DNA of 54,092 nt, from NCBI GenBank assembly GCA_028819295.1, contig JAPPMA010000049.1, positions 1-54,092 of the forward strand, read 5' to 3'. The stretch is from a bacterium (GTDB lineage: Bacteria; Actinomycetota; Acidimicrobiia; Acidimicrobiales; Bin134). Positions 41,627 to 50,410 of the stretch are shown here, one piece after another. The notes below the pieces were generated by a model, which was given only the letters and a program-made list of their open reading frames with translations, was not told the origin of the DNA and made no database searches. The position numbers were made by a program, and so were the translations under genes. Position 1 is the stretch's first letter. The number at the start of each line of letters is the position of its first letter.

Positions 41627-42625
41627 GTGAACGTTGACGTCTTGGCTCGGGCGGTGGAGCTTCGGGCCCAGCGGTGGCCGTTCGTGCTGGCCTCGGTGAT
41701 CTGGCGCCGAGCGCCGTCGTCAGGCCAGCAGGGGTCGCAGGCGGTGATCCTGGCTGACGGCACGGTGCGGGGCTGGCTGGGCGGAGCCTGCGCCGAGCCC
41801 ACCGTGATCGTCGAGGCGTTGGCCTGCTTGGACCATGGCGAGCCTCGGCTGCTGTGCCTGGGTCCGACGAACGGCCGCGACCGCAATCGCAGTCCTGTCC
41901 CTGGTCAGCCCGACAGCGACAGCGACGGGCTGCGCTCGATTGCCATGTCGTGTGATTCGGAGGGAGCGATGGAGATCTACCTGGAGCCGAATCTGCCTGC
42001 TCCCCAAGTGGTGGTGATCGGACGCTCTCCGGCGGTGGACGCCATCGCCGCAGTGGCTACCGCCATCGGCTGGGATGCGGTGATCATCGACGACGGCGGC
42101 CAGCCCGACGACCACGAGCACCCGGAGCTCGTGCGCACCAGCCTTGACTTGAGCGGCCTGACCATCGACCGGGCTACCGCGGTGGTGGCGGCCACCCAGG
42201 GGCACTACGACGACATGGCCCTGGCGGCCGCGCTCGGCACCGATGCCGGCTACATCGGATTGGTGGCGTCGGCCAAACGGGCCGAGGCGATGCGCGACTA
42301 CCTCCGCACCCAGGGATTCGGCGACGACGATCTGGCCCGCATCAGCGCCCCGGCCGGCTTGGACCTGGGTCGCATCCCCAACCGGGAGATCGCCGCCGCG
42401 GTCATGGCTGATCTGGTGGCCCGCCGGGCCGAGGGCCGCCTCGCGGTGGACTCGGCTGGCGCGTCCCAAGATCGTCCCGAAGAGGGCATCGATCCGGTGT
42501 GCGGCATGTCCGTATTGGTGGCCGAGGCCCGCTACCACACCGCCCACGACGGCATCGACTACTACTTCTGCGCTGCCGGCTGCCAACAGCGCTTCGAGGC
42601 TGAACCTGCTGAGTTCGTCTCCTAG
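41627..42625 (+). CDS. XdhC/CoxF-type maturation protein fused to a YHS domain
   Basis: The product is 332 residues from GTG 41627, preceded by AGGA; TTG 41612 is an upstream alternative. The N-terminal XdhC_CoxI domain (VLASVIWRRAPSSGQQGSQAVILADGTVRGWLGGACAEPTVIVEAL) is followed by a Rossmann domain (PQVVVIGRSPAVDAIAAVATAIGWDAVII, AVVAATQGHYDDMALAAAL, YIGLVASAKRA). The last ~45 residues are a metal-binding YHS domain (DPVCGMSVLVAEARYHTAHDGIDYYFCAAGCQQRF). XdhC-like proteins insert or sulfurate the molybdenum cofactor of CoxL-type enzymes. The fused YHS module suggests metal handling, perhaps copper for the Mo-Cu centre (inference). Confidence 0.88.
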   Translation: MNVDVLARAVELRAQRWPFVLASVIWRRAPSSGQQGSQAVILADGTVRGWLGGACAEPTVIVEALACLDHGEPRLLCLGPTNGRDRNRSPVPGQPDSDSDGLRSIAMSCDSEGAMEIYLEPNLPAPQVVVIGRSPAVDAIAAVATAIGWDAVIIDDGGQPDDHEHPELVRTSLDLSGLTIDRATAVVAATQGHYDDMALAAALGTDAGYIGLVASAKRAEAMRDYLRTQGFGDDDLARISAPAGLDLGRIPNREIAAAVMADLVARRAEGRLAVDSAGASQDRPEEGIDPVCGMSVLVAEARYHTAHDGIDYYFCAAGCQQRFEAEPAEFVS

Positions 42626-42663
42626 GGGTGTGTCTTGGGTTTAGCGCCGTGGATTGCGCCGGT

Positions 42664-43881
42664 TCAGGCGGTGGGGTGGAGGACCACGTCGAGGGTCTCA
42701 GGGGAGCGCAATACGATGCCGGTGTCGGGGGGCGCGTCGCCGGCGAATTCGAAGTGGTCGAACCGGTCGACCAAGTACTCCAGGGTGCGCTCCATCTCCA
42801 GTTTGGCCAGCAGCGACCCGGTGCAGGTGTGGGGACCGGCGCCGAAGGCCCGGACCGGGCCGATCGGCGTGTAGTTGGGGCGCTCGGCCCCCTCGAAGCG
42901 GCCCACGTCGAACACCTCGGGGTTGTCGAAGCGGTCGGGGTCGTGGTTTGCGCTGGCGATGAAGCCCATTAGCTTGCTCTCGGCGGGGATCACGGTGCCG
43001 CTGACCTCCATGTCCTGCTTGGCCATGCGGACGATGGCCTGCACCGGGGGGCGGAAGCGGAGTATTTCGGTGGCCGCTGAGCTGGCCAGCGACGGGTCGT
43101 CCCTCAGGCGCTGCCATTGCCCTGGTTGCAAGATGAGGTGCTTGACCAGGTTGGCCAGCGCCCGGTCGGTGGTCTCGATGCCGGCTGATAGCAAGAACGC
43201 GGTGAAGCTGCGGACCTCGTCGTCGGAGAGCCGCTCGCCTTCGTATTCCATGGAGCACAGGTCGGACAGCAGCTCGTCGCCGGGGCAGGTGCGACGCTCG
43301 GCGATGCTGGGGGTGACGAAGTCGTAGAGCTCGTCACGGGCCGCTTCTCCCTTGGCATGCACCACCGGGTCTTGGGCGAAGTTCGAGGTGCCCGCGGCGA
43401 CGATGTCGTTGTACCAGGTGCGGAAGTTGCTGGCCTCGCCCATGTCCATCAGCTCGGCGATGGCGCCCAGCGGAACCGGCTCGGTGAGCCCGGTGCGCAA
43501 GTCGGCCACCTCCGGGGCCACCGGTAGCTGCTCGCCGTACTCGCTGACCAACCCCGAGACGATCTCCTCGATGGTGGAGCCGAGATAGCGGGGGCCGCGC
43601 AGGCGCTTGGCCAAGATGGCGTCCTTGCGGCGGTGCTCGTCGCCCGACATCTGCAAGATGGCCCGTCCGAAGATGCTGGAGGTGCCCGGCCGGTTCATCA
43701 GCGGGCCGTAGCTCTCGCCGTCCTCCAGCATGGCAGTGATGTCGTCCCAGCGGGTCAGCACCCAGGCCTGGAGCGGTTCAGCCCACACCACCGGGGCTGC
43801 CTCCCGCATCCGGCGGAAGATTGGGTAGGGGTCGGCCCCCACGTTGTCGGCCAGATAATCGGCGAAGTCCTCGGCGATCAT
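42664..43881 (-). CDS. Cytochrome P450
   Basis: The product is 405 residues from ATG 43881; TTG 43896 would add five residues. The heme motif is AFGAGPHTCTGSLLAKLE with Cys353. The I-helix AGIETTDRALANL has the Glu-Thr pair shifted from the usual AGxxTT to AGIETT, within normal range. E-x-x-R occurs in ATEILRFRPPV. It is the last gene on the minus strand after the liv-type transporter, 37 bases from livK, so it may oxidise the compound that transporter imports. No ferredoxin gene is nearby. Confidence 0.92.
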   Translation of the reverse strand: MIAEDFADYLADNVGADPYPIFRRMREAAPVVWAEPLQAWVLTRWDDITAMLEDGESYGPLMNRPGTSSIFGRAILQMSGDEHRRKDAILAKRLRGPRYLGSTIEEIVSGLVSEYGEQLPVAPEVADLRTGLTEPVPLGAIAELMDMGEASNFRTWYNDIVAAGTSNFAQDPVVHAKGEAARDELYDFVTPSIAERRTCPGDELLSDLCSMEYEGERLSDDEVRSFTAFLLSAGIETTDRALANLVKHLILQPGQWQRLRDDPSLASSAATEILRFRPPVQAIVRMAKQDMEVSGTVIPAESKLMGFIASANHDPDRFDNPEVFDVGRFEGAERPNYTPIGPVRAFGAGPHTCTGSLLAKLEMERTLEYLVDRFDHFEFAGDAPPDTGIVLRSPETLDVVLHPTA

Positions 43882-43899
43882 GCTGGTGTCCGACAACGC

Positions 43900-43911
43900 A
43901 GGGGCGCCCCT
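43900..43911. promoter_or_regulatory. 12-bp perfect palindrome between livK and P450
   Basis: AGGGGCGCCCCT lies between the livK stop and the P450 start. It has no loop or U run, so it looks more like a protein site than a terminator. Support is the symmetry only. Confidence 0.3.
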
Positions 43912-43918
43912 TGTTCGA

Positions 43919-45274
43919 TTAGCCGATCTCGATGCCGTACTCGCCGTCGAAGTTGTCGGCGTAGAAGCTGAACGGATTGGCCGGCACCATGCCGCCGGAA
44001 GCGGGATCGAGCGAGAACGCCGCGCCGCACTGGCTGTGGTGCGGGTGGGAAGTCCAGTCGATCGGGCAGGTTATGCCCATGGTGTCGAAGCTGCCCTTGA
44101 GCGCCTCGGTGAGGCTCTCACGGCTCAGCTCGCCGGTCTCAGCGGCCCGCTCCACGGCTTGGTGGAACACGTAGCCGTTGAGGAATCCGTGAGCGAAGTT
44201 CAAGTTGAGGTGCTCGCCGTCGTAACCGGCCAGCGAAGCGCATTCCTCCATCATGGCCGAGGCCTCGATGTTGTTGTTGGCGGTGAGGAATGAGTGCATG
44301 CCGAAGGTCTGGTCGCTGACCTCAGCCGGGCCCTCGGTCCAGATCGAGTTGGCCGCGATGCCGTGGATGCCGATGATGGGGACGTCGGTGATTCCCACGT
44401 CGGCCATGCCCTGCATGACCACGAGGCCGGCGCCCGGCGAGCCGTGGAGGGTGACGTAGTTCACGCCCTGGTCTTCGATGCCTGATTGCAGCTCCACCAT
44501 CTGAGCGGTCACCTCGGTGGCGCCCGGCGCCACGTACAAGGTGTTGACGTAGGTGCCGCCTTGGCGCTCAACCGATTGCTCCACATAGGCGGCGAACTCG
44601 GTGCCGGAGGGCACCTCGAGGCTGATGCCCATGACCACCGCGTTCTCCATGCCGCCGACATCGGCCGCGATCTGGCCGGCGGCCAGGTCGGCCTGGTCGC
44701 CGTAGTGGGCCAGGTTGTTGAAGTACTGGTCGCCCTCAAGCTGGATGTCGATGGTCTGCGGGGGGCCGATCACCGGCAAGTTCAGAGTCTCGATATCGGG
44801 CTGGAGCTGGGTGCTGATGTGCGACCCGCCCAAGCCGACCAGGGCAAGAACCTTGTCGTCCTCGGTGAGCTTGGTGAAGTTGATGGCCGCATTGCCGGCG
44901 TTGAACTGGTCGTCCTCGGGCAGGTACTCGAACATGCGGTCCAAAGCGCCGCCATCGCGGTTGGCGCACTCGAAGTAGGCCTCGCTGCCGTGGCTGTTGA
45001 ACTGCTGGGACGATGCGGTCGGCCCGGTGAGGTCGCCCATCCAGCCGACCTTGATCGAGCTGGAGGTCACGCCGTCGTCCGGATTGTCGGGCACTCCCAT
45101 ATCGGGGGCTTCAGTCGGGGCCGGCGCCGCAGTGGCAGCAGCGGTAGGAGTCACGGACGGTGCCATTGTGGCGACCGGAGCCGCACCACCGTCATCGTCG
45201 TCGTTGCCACAGGCCGCCGCGATCAGTGCGAACGCGAACAAGGCTGCGACAAGCTTCAGCCAGCGTCGAGTCAT
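43919..45274 (-). CDS. livK: Branched-chain amino-acid-type ABC substrate-binding lipoprotein
   Basis: The product is 451 residues. A lipoprotein signal ends in LIAAACGNDDDD, almost the same as the binding protein at 26218. A Thr/Ala/Pro linker follows, then a periplasmic-binding-protein domain (IKVGWMGDLTGPTASSQQFNSHGSEAYFECANRDGGALDR...). The family includes binders of branched amino acids, amides, urea and aromatic acids. The liganding pocket cannot be typed by eye. It is separated from livG by 138 bases that contain a small hairpin, so its level may be set apart from the membrane components. Confidence 0.88.
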   Translation of the reverse strand: MTRRWLKLVAALFAFALIAAACGNDDDDGGAAPVATMAPSVTPTAAATAAPAPTEAPDMGVPDNPDDGVTSSSIKVGWMGDLTGPTASSQQFNSHGSEAYFECANRDGGALDRMFEYLPEDDQFNAGNAAINFTKLTEDDKVLALVGLGGSHISTQLQPDIETLNLPVIGPPQTIDIQLEGDQYFNNLAHYGDQADLAAGQIAADVGGMENAVVMGISLEVPSGTEFAAYVEQSVERQGGTYVNTLYVAPGATEVTAQMVELQSGIEDQGVNYVTLHGSPGAGLVVMQGMADVGITDVPIIGIHGIAANSIWTEGPAEVSDQTFGMHSFLTANNNIEASAMMEECASLAGYDGEHLNLNFAHGFLNGYVFHQAVERAAETGELSRESLTEALKGSFDTMGITCPIDWTSHPHHSQCGAAFSLDPASGGMVPANPFSFYADNFDGEYGIEIG

Positions 45275-45298
45275 AGGTATTCCCCTCTTGTCTCTGGT

Positions 45299-45315
45299 GC
45301 CACCGTTCAGGTGGC
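45299..45315 (-). promoter_or_regulatory. Small hairpin upstream of livK
   Basis: On the minus strand GCCACC and GGTGGC pair around a five-base loop in the livG-livK spacer. Such intercistronic hairpins often protect or tune the mRNA of the highly needed binding protein. There is no U run. Confidence 0.35.
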
Positions 45316-45412
45316 CCTACTTGGCAGTCCAACAGTTGAACATCCAACAATAGGCATTACAGCAGGCGACCCTAATTCAAATCAGGTGGCAGGAACTAAA
45401 TCTGGGGCAATC

Positions 45413-46210
45413 TCAGTTCTCGACCATCTCAGTGCCGAGGTACGCGGCGATCACCCGCTCGTCTTGCTGCATCTCCGCTGGGGTTCCCTCGGCGATCTTC
45501 TGGCCGAAGTCCAGCACCATCACATGGTCGGCGATCGACATGACCACCCCCATGTCGTGTTCGATGAGGAACACCGTCATGTCGAGTTCATCTTGGGCCG
45601 CGTAGATGTAGCGGATCATGTCCTGCTTCTCGTCCACGCTCATGCCGGCCATGGGCTCATCGAGCATCAACAGCTCGGGCTCCATGGCCAACACCCGGCC
45701 GAACTCGATCCGCTTCTGCACGCCGTAGGGCAAGTCGCCTACTGAATCGCGCCGGAACGCGCCCAAGTCCAGCAGGTCGACCACCCGCTCTATGGCTTGG
45801 CGAGCGGCCAGCTCCCGTTTGACCGCCCGCCGGGTGAACAGGCCGCCCTCGATGAGCCGGGTGTGCTCGTGGATGTAGCGGCCCAGCAGCAGGTTGGTGA
45901 GCACGTTCTCGCCCATGAACAGCCCCAAATTCTGAAAGGTTCGGGCTACGCCCAATCGGGCAATTTGGAAGGGGCGGTAGGCCAGCAGATCTTCCGTGGG
46001 CTCGCCCTGGGGATGGAATTGCACTTGGGCGCCGGGAAGCGGCTTGTACACCCCGGATATAGTGTTGACCAGCGTGGTTTTGCCCGCGCCGTTGGGGCCG
46101 ATGAGGGCGAACAACGACCCCCGCTCCACTCGGCCGCTGATGGAGTCGCAGGCCCGGACCCCGCCGAACTGCACGGTCACGTCGTCGAAGGTCAAGATGG
46201 CGTCGCTCAT
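45413..46210 (-). CDS. livG: Branched-chain amino-acid-type ABC ATPase (LivG)
   Basis: The product is 265 residues. Walker A is LIGPNGAGKTTLVNT near residue 36, the Q-loop area is FQNLGLF, the signature segment is LPYGVQKRIEFGR and Walker B is LLMLDEPMAGMS. H-loop His is in FLIEHDMGVVMSIADHV. The C-terminal helix is normal for LivG. The start overlaps the livF stop by four bases (ATGA). Confidence 0.93.
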   Translation of the reverse strand: MSDAILTFDDVTVQFGGVRACDSISGRVERGSLFALIGPNGAGKTTLVNTISGVYKPLPGAQVQFHPQGEPTEDLLAYRPFQIARLGVARTFQNLGLFMGENVLTNLLLGRYIHEHTRLIEGGLFTRRAVKRELAARQAIERVVDLLDLGAFRRDSVGDLPYGVQKRIEFGRVLAMEPELLMLDEPMAGMSVDEKQDMIRYIYAAQDELDMTVFLIEHDMGVVMSIADHVMVLDFGQKIAEGTPAEMQQDERVIAAYLGTEMVEN

Positions 46211-47040
46211 GACTCAGCTGCCGGTGGTCTTTGGCCGTGTTCCAAGGGTCTGCTGTGGCCGGGCCGTTCGATGGCGGCATAGGAGGTGTGGGCCTCGCCC
46301 CCTCCTCCGAGATACAGCTCCTGCACCATGGGATTGCCTCGGAGTTCGTCGGCGGTTCCCTCGATAAGCACCCGGCCCAGTTCGAGCACGTAGGCATCGG
46401 CTGCGTGCTGCAACGCCAGGCTGGCGTTCTGCTCAATCACCAGAATCGAAGTGCCCCGGGACTCGTTGATCTCGGTGAGCAGTTCGAAAAGCCGGTGGAC
46501 GATCTTGGGGGCCAGCCCCAACGACAGCTCATCGCAGATCAGCAGGGATGGCTGCGACATCAGGGCCCGGCCCACCGCCACCATTTGCTGCTCTCCGCCC
46601 GACAGCAGCCCGGCGGTCTGGCTGAGTAGCGGACGCAACTGGGGGAACAGCTCCAGGTTCTGTTCCAGCGACTCGTCGATGCCGGAGATATCGCTGCGGC
46701 TAGCCGCCCCGCACAGCAGGTTCTCCTTCACCGTCAGGTTGGGGAACAGCTTGCGGCCCTCGGGTACTTGGGCCACGCCCGCGGAAACGATATCGGGGCT
46801 CTTCTTGCCCAGGATCGACTCGCCGCCCAACACGATGCTTCCCCGGCGCACCCGGCCCTTGTGGAGGTAGAGCAGGCCGGTAATCGACCGAACCAAGGTG
46901 GTCTTGCCAGCACCGTTGGCCCCCAACACCGTGACGAACCCACCCGAGGGAACGGTGATGCTCACAGCGTCGAGCGCGGTGACGCCCCCGTAGATCACCG
47001 TCAGGCCTTCGATTCTCAGGTCGAGCCCGTTGGCGTTCAT
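46207..47040 (-). CDS. livF: Branched-chain amino-acid-type ABC ATPase (LivF)
   Basis: The product is 277 residues. Walker A is VLGANGAGKTTLVRS, the signature LLSGGEQQMVAVGRAL, and Walker B LLICDELSLGLAPKI, where the usual DEPS is DELS. H-loop is LVIEQNASLALQHADA. The ~30-residue C-terminal extension (YLGGGGEAHTSYAAIERPG...) is longer than in E. coli LivF. It overlaps livM and livG by four bases on each side. Confidence 0.92.
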   Translation of the reverse strand: MNANGLDLRIEGLTVIYGGVTALDAVSITVPSGGFVTVLGANGAGKTTLVRSITGLLYLHKGRVRRGSIVLGGESILGKKSPDIVSAGVAQVPEGRKLFPNLTVKENLLCGAASRSDISGIDESLEQNLELFPQLRPLLSQTAGLLSGGEQQMVAVGRALMSQPSLLICDELSLGLAPKIVHRLFELLTEINESRGTSILVIEQNASLALQHAADAYVLELGRVLIEGTADELRGNPMVQELYLGGGGEAHTSYAAIERPGHSRPLEHGQRPPAAES

Positions 47041-48380
47041 GGATTGCTCCTGGCCAGTGCGCGGCTAAACCAGCTCTTGAAGTCCCGCCAAAGGCCGGCC
47101 AAGCCATCAGGCTTGAACATCAAGATGACCACCACCAAGAACCCCTTGATGGCCAAGTCGATCTCGCTGGGATAGTCGCTGAGGAAGTCGATGTCCCTCA
47201 CGAACCAGAGTTCCTCCCGGGCCCACTTGAACCACTCGGGCAGGAACCAGAAGAACGCCGAGCCGAATATGGCCCCCTGGATGCTGGAGAAGCCGCCGAC
47301 CACGATGATGATGGCGTAGTTCAACACCGTTTGGACGTTGAAGCTGTCTTCGCCCCGAGAGCCGATGTAGAACGAGGCCAGCACTCCCGACATGGACACA
47401 ATCGCAGAAGACAAAGCGAAGGCGAAAAGCTTGGACCGGGCCACGTTGATGCCCAGCAGCGAGGCGGACACGTCCCGGTCGCGCACCGCGGCGAAAGCCC
47501 GCCCCTCCCGAGTCCGAACCACGTTCACCATGAACAGAATCGACAGCACCGTGATGGGCATGAGCACCCAATACCACCGGAACTGTCCGGTGATGACGAA
47601 CTCGCCGTTCTGGTCGGGGTCGATGCCGGGCAGCCAGTGCAGCCACGAGGCGATCCGCGGGGAGTTCTCGCCCTTGAAGCGGATGCCGACGAAGCCGAAG
47701 TACTCCTGGAGGTACTCCCGCCACACCAGCATCATCACGAAGTGGAAGCCGAAGGTGGCCAGCAGCAGGTAGAGGTGCTTGAGCCGCAGGGCGGGCAGAC
47801 CGGAGATCGCGCCCACCACCGCCCCCGCCACGGCCGCAGCCGGCAGGGCGTACCACATGTTTCCGCCGCTCCACTGCACCCCGACGATGCCGCCGACGAT
47901 GCTGCCCAAGGCCAGAAACGCCACGTGGGCCAGGCTGATCTGGCCGGAGTAGCCCACCAGCAGGTTGAAGGCCGCGGCGCCCATGGCGAAGATCAGCACC
48001 AGGTTGACCACCGCGAACCAGGTGGCCCAGGGGAAGCCCATGGGCGGGGTGAAGTCGGAGGCCAAGATGAAGGGCAGCACCAGCAGACCGAACATGGTCA
48101 ACGCCGCCCACGACCGGTCGCTGGGGGTCCGCCACAAGCGCATGTCCTCGCGGTGGGTGAGCTCGCCCCGGGGCGTCCACTTCCAGGCCAGGCGGGCGAC
48201 GACGGCTAGCACGACGACGGTGATCGACGCCTTCCACCAGAAGTTCAAGTCGCCGGTGGTCGATCCCAGGATGAACGGCACCGCCGCGGCGATGATGAAG
48301 GGAAGGAACCGCTGGAGGGTGGAAGGGCGGTAGGTTTGGGCCTCTTCTTGCCGGGGGGCGGGGTTTTCGACAGCCGTCAT
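47037..48380 (-). CDS. livM: Branched-chain amino-acid-type ABC permease (LivM)
   Basis: The product is 447 residues. The start is ATG 48380, which overlaps the livH stop (ATGA). A further upstream start would sit inside livH. After a ~30-residue cytosolic tail it has about ten membrane segments. The LivM signatures NLVLIFAMGAAAFNLLVGYSGQISLAHVAFLALGS and GRAFAAVRDRDVSASLLGINVARSKLFAFALSSAIVSMSG (coupling loop) are visible. ALNYAIIIVVGGFSSIQGAIFG-type sequence follows near residue 370. Confidence 0.92.
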   Translation of the reverse strand: MTAVENPAPRQEEAQTYRPSTLQRFLPFIIAAAVPFILGSTTGDLNFWWKASITVVVLAVVARLAWKWTPRGELTHREDMRLWRTPSDRSWAALTMFGLLVLPFILASDFTPPMGFPWATWFAVVNLVLIFAMGAAAFNLLVGYSGQISLAHVAFLALGSIVGGIVGVQWSGGNMWYALPAAAVAGAVVGAISGLPALRLKHLYLLLATFGFHFVMMLVWREYLQEYFGFVGIRFKGENSPRIASWLHWLPGIDPDQNGEFVITGQFRWYWVLMPITVLSILFMVNVVRTREGRAFAAVRDRDVSASLLGINVARSKLFAFALSSAIVSMSGVLASFYIGSRGEDSFNVQTVLNYAIIIVVGGFSSIQGAIFGSAFFWFLPEWFKWAREELWFVRDIDFLSDYPSEIDLAIKGFLVVVILMFKPDGLAGLWRDFKSWFSRALARSNP

Positions 48381-49285
48381 ACCCGCTCCAGGTCCTTTCG
48401 ACCCCACAGCCCGGTCGGCCGCACCAATAGCACAACGAACATCACCGAGAAGGCCACCGGCTCACGCCACTTGGTGCCCAGATGCCCGTTGGCGAACTGC
48501 TCGATCACTCCCACCACCAGACCGCCCACGATGGAGCCGCCCAGCGATGTGAGCCCGCCTACCACCGCGGCGGGGAAGGCCCGCAGACCTATGGCCTCGA
48601 TGCTGCGGTCGATGGCCCCGGTGACGTGGCCGAACAGCAGCCCCCCCACTCCGGCCATGACCATGGCCGCGGCCCAGGTCATGGCGTACACCTTGTCGGG
48701 GTCGATGCCCATGGCTGCGGCGGCCTCGATGTCGTCGGCCACCGCCCGCATGTGCAGGCCAAGGCGGGTGTACTTGAAGAACACGAAGAACAGCAGCACG
48801 CACGCCGCCACCACGCCGAAGATGATGATGTCGACATATCTCACCGTGGCGCCGCCGATCTCGAAGCTGCCCTGGGGCAGCAAGTCGAGGCGGGCCCGCT
48901 CCGTGGGGCCGTAGAAGATCAGGAGGAGGGCGCGGATGATCGTTGCGATGCCCAACGTGATCAGCACGATGGCAAAGAAGCCCTGGCCCACCATTCGCCG
49001 CATGATCCCGTAGTGGACCAATAGGCCGAATGCCAGCATCACCAGCAGCAGCACGAACACGCCCAGGAAGAAGTTGAGGTTTTCGGATATCAGGAACGTC
49101 AGCGCGAAATATGCCCCGAGCATCAGAAACTCGCCGTGGGCCAGGTTCAGCACGTCGGTGCTCTTGTAGACGAGCACGAAGCCGAGAGCCACCACGGCGT
49201 AGATGGCACCGAGGGCCAATCCGCCGATCAAGAGCTGAAGGTTGACGCTTGGATCGGCTGTGAAGTTGCCAAAGGCTAGAAGCAT
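48377..49285 (-). CDS. livH: Branched-chain amino-acid-type ABC permease (LivH)
   Basis: The product is 302 residues and is the first gene of the five-gene transporter operon. QLLIGGLALGAIYAVVALGFVLVYKSTDVLNLAHGEFLMLGAY is the classic LivH start, with about eight membrane segments. RAVADDIEAAAAMGIDPDKVYAMTWAAAMVMAGVGG is the EAA-like coupling loop. A GGGGGG stretch precedes the ATG. The gene is divergent from the SnoaL-like gene, with 117 bases between starts. Confidence 0.92.
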   Translation of the reverse strand: MLLAFGNFTADPSVNLQLLIGGLALGAIYAVVALGFVLVYKSTDVLNLAHGEFLMLGAYFALTFLISENLNFFLGVFVLLLVMLAFGLLVHYGIMRRMVGQGFFAIVLITLGIATIIRALLLIFYGPTERARLDLLPQGSFEIGGATVRYVDIIIFGVVAACVLLFFVFFKYTRLGLHMRAVADDIEAAAAMGIDPDKVYAMTWAAAMVMAGVGGLLFGHVTGAIDRSIEAIGLRAFPAAVVGGLTSLGGSIVGGLVVGVIEQFANGHLGTKWREPVAFSVMFVVLLVRPTGLWGRKDLERV

Positions 49286-49402
49286 GGCCCCCCTAAGTTG
49301 ACCGGGCGTTGCTGGCCAACGGAGGGCGACGGTAGTTTTCGCTGGCTGGTATCAGCAAACCAGACTGGGGCAGCAGAACTTCGCGAACGGAGAGGAAACG
49401 GT

Positions 49403-49966
49403 ATGACTGGCGCATCTGAGGGCTTGGCCGAGCGCATTGCCCAACTGGAGGCTCGGGAGGAAATCCGAGAGTTGGTGGCCCGCTACGGCATGGCGGTGGA
49501 CGACCGGGATGTGGGTGCCTTGGCCGACATGTTCACCTCTGACGCCAAGTTCGCTTTGGCCGACGGCATGGTGGCCAACCAGGGACGACAGGCGGTGATC
49601 GACTTCTACACCGAGCGCATGGCCGCGTTCGGGGCCACCTACCACTACCCCCACAGCCAAGTCATCGAGTTCGACCCCGACCGGCCCGGCAGCGCCACCG
49701 GCATGGTCAACGCCCACGCCGAACTGGCTCTCGACGGGCGCACGCTGATGACCGGCCTGCGCTATTTCGACGAGTACCGGGTGGAAGACGGGCAGTGGCG
49801 CTTCGTGGAGCGGAAGGTGGCCATGATCTATTACATGGACATGGCCGCGCTGGTGGACGGCGGCCTGTCGGAGTCGGATCGCAAGCGCTATTTCGGCACG
49901 GTGGGACCGTCGGAACTCCCCGAGAGCCTCGACACCTGGAAGAAGTTCTTCGCCGAAGTCGGCTAG
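49403..49966 (+). CDS. SnoaL/NTF2-like protein
   Basis: The product is 187 residues from ATG 49403, nine bases after AGAGGA; the open frame extends upstream without a ribosome site. AQLEAREEIRELVARYGMAVDDRDVGALADMFTSDAKFALADG is the standard SnoaL_4/NTF2-like N-terminal helix pair with the Tyr and Asp of the cone pocket. MTGLRYFDEYRVEDGQWRFVERKVAMIYY is the closing sheet. Members are small isomerases, dehydratases or ring-hydroxylating-type beta subunits. It is divergent from the liv operon, suggesting a related catabolic role. Confidence 0.82.
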   Translation: MTGASEGLAERIAQLEAREEIRELVARYGMAVDDRDVGALADMFTSDAKFALADGMVANQGRQAVIDFYTERMAAFGATYHYPHSQVIEFDPDRPGSATGMVNAHAELALDGRTLMTGLRYFDEYRVEDGQWRFVERKVAMIYYMDMAALVDGGLSESDRKRYFGTVGPSELPESLDTWKKFFAEVG

Positions 49967-50181
49967 GCCCTTGCCGCTATTTCCACCACATCTGAAGTGG
50001 CTCGAGGCTCAGGAATCGGCTCGCCGTCTTCCTCTAGGCCTTCGAGGTGAAACTCGATGGCCCTTTGGATCTCTCCCAGCAACCCCTCCTTTGTGCCTGC
50101 CGTCGCAACACAACCCGGCAGATCGGGCACATAGGCAGCAAAGTTGTTCGGGGCCTCTTCGATCACAATTGTGAATTTCAT
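49963..50181 (-). CDS. hicB: HicB-like antitoxin
   Basis: The product is 72 residues from ATG 50181; ATG 50193 overlaps the hicA stop and is an alternative. KFTIVIEEAPNNFAAYVPDLPGCVATAGTKEGLLGEIQRAIEFHLEGLEEDGEPIPEP is a complete HicB domain. There is no C-terminal DNA-binding domain, the short form of HicB. The 3' end overlaps the convergent SnoaL-like gene by four bases. Confidence 0.88.
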   Translation of the reverse strand: MKFTIVIEEAPNNFAAYVPDLPGCVATAGTKEGLLGEIQRAIEFHLEGLEEDGEPIPEPRATSDVVEIAARA

Positions 50182-50189
50182 CGACAGCG

Positions 50190-50381
50190 TCATTCCTTGA
50201 GACCAGACTGCTTCAGAATACTGCCCCAAGTGCCCGGAGGCAGGTCGTCACTGAGTTTGCCGGCGATGGTTACACGGCCAGGCTTCACAGAGTGCTTGAA
50301 CTGTCGGTGGCTTCCCTTCGTCTGAATGAGCTGCCATCCGTCTGCTTCTACTGCCCGGATTGCGTCTCGGACCGTTGGCAT
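50190..50381 (-). CDS. hicA: HicA-type mRNA interferase toxin
   Basis: The product is 63 residues from ATG 50381. MPTVRDAIRAVEADGWQLIQTKGSHRQFKHSVKPGRVTIAGKLSDDLPPGTWGSILKQSGL is a typical HicA dsRBD-like fold with the catalytic His in KGSHRQFKH. HicA cleaves mRNA and is neutralised by HicB. The toxin-first order is the common one. An open frame extends upstream, but AGGA before 50381 supports this start. Confidence 0.9.
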   Translation of the reverse strand: MPTVRDAIRAVEADGWQLIQTKGSHRQFKHSVKPGRVTIAGKLSDDLPPGTWGSILKQSGLKE

Positions 50382-50410
50382 GGCCAATTCCTGCCGGACG
50401 CCGTTGGGAG

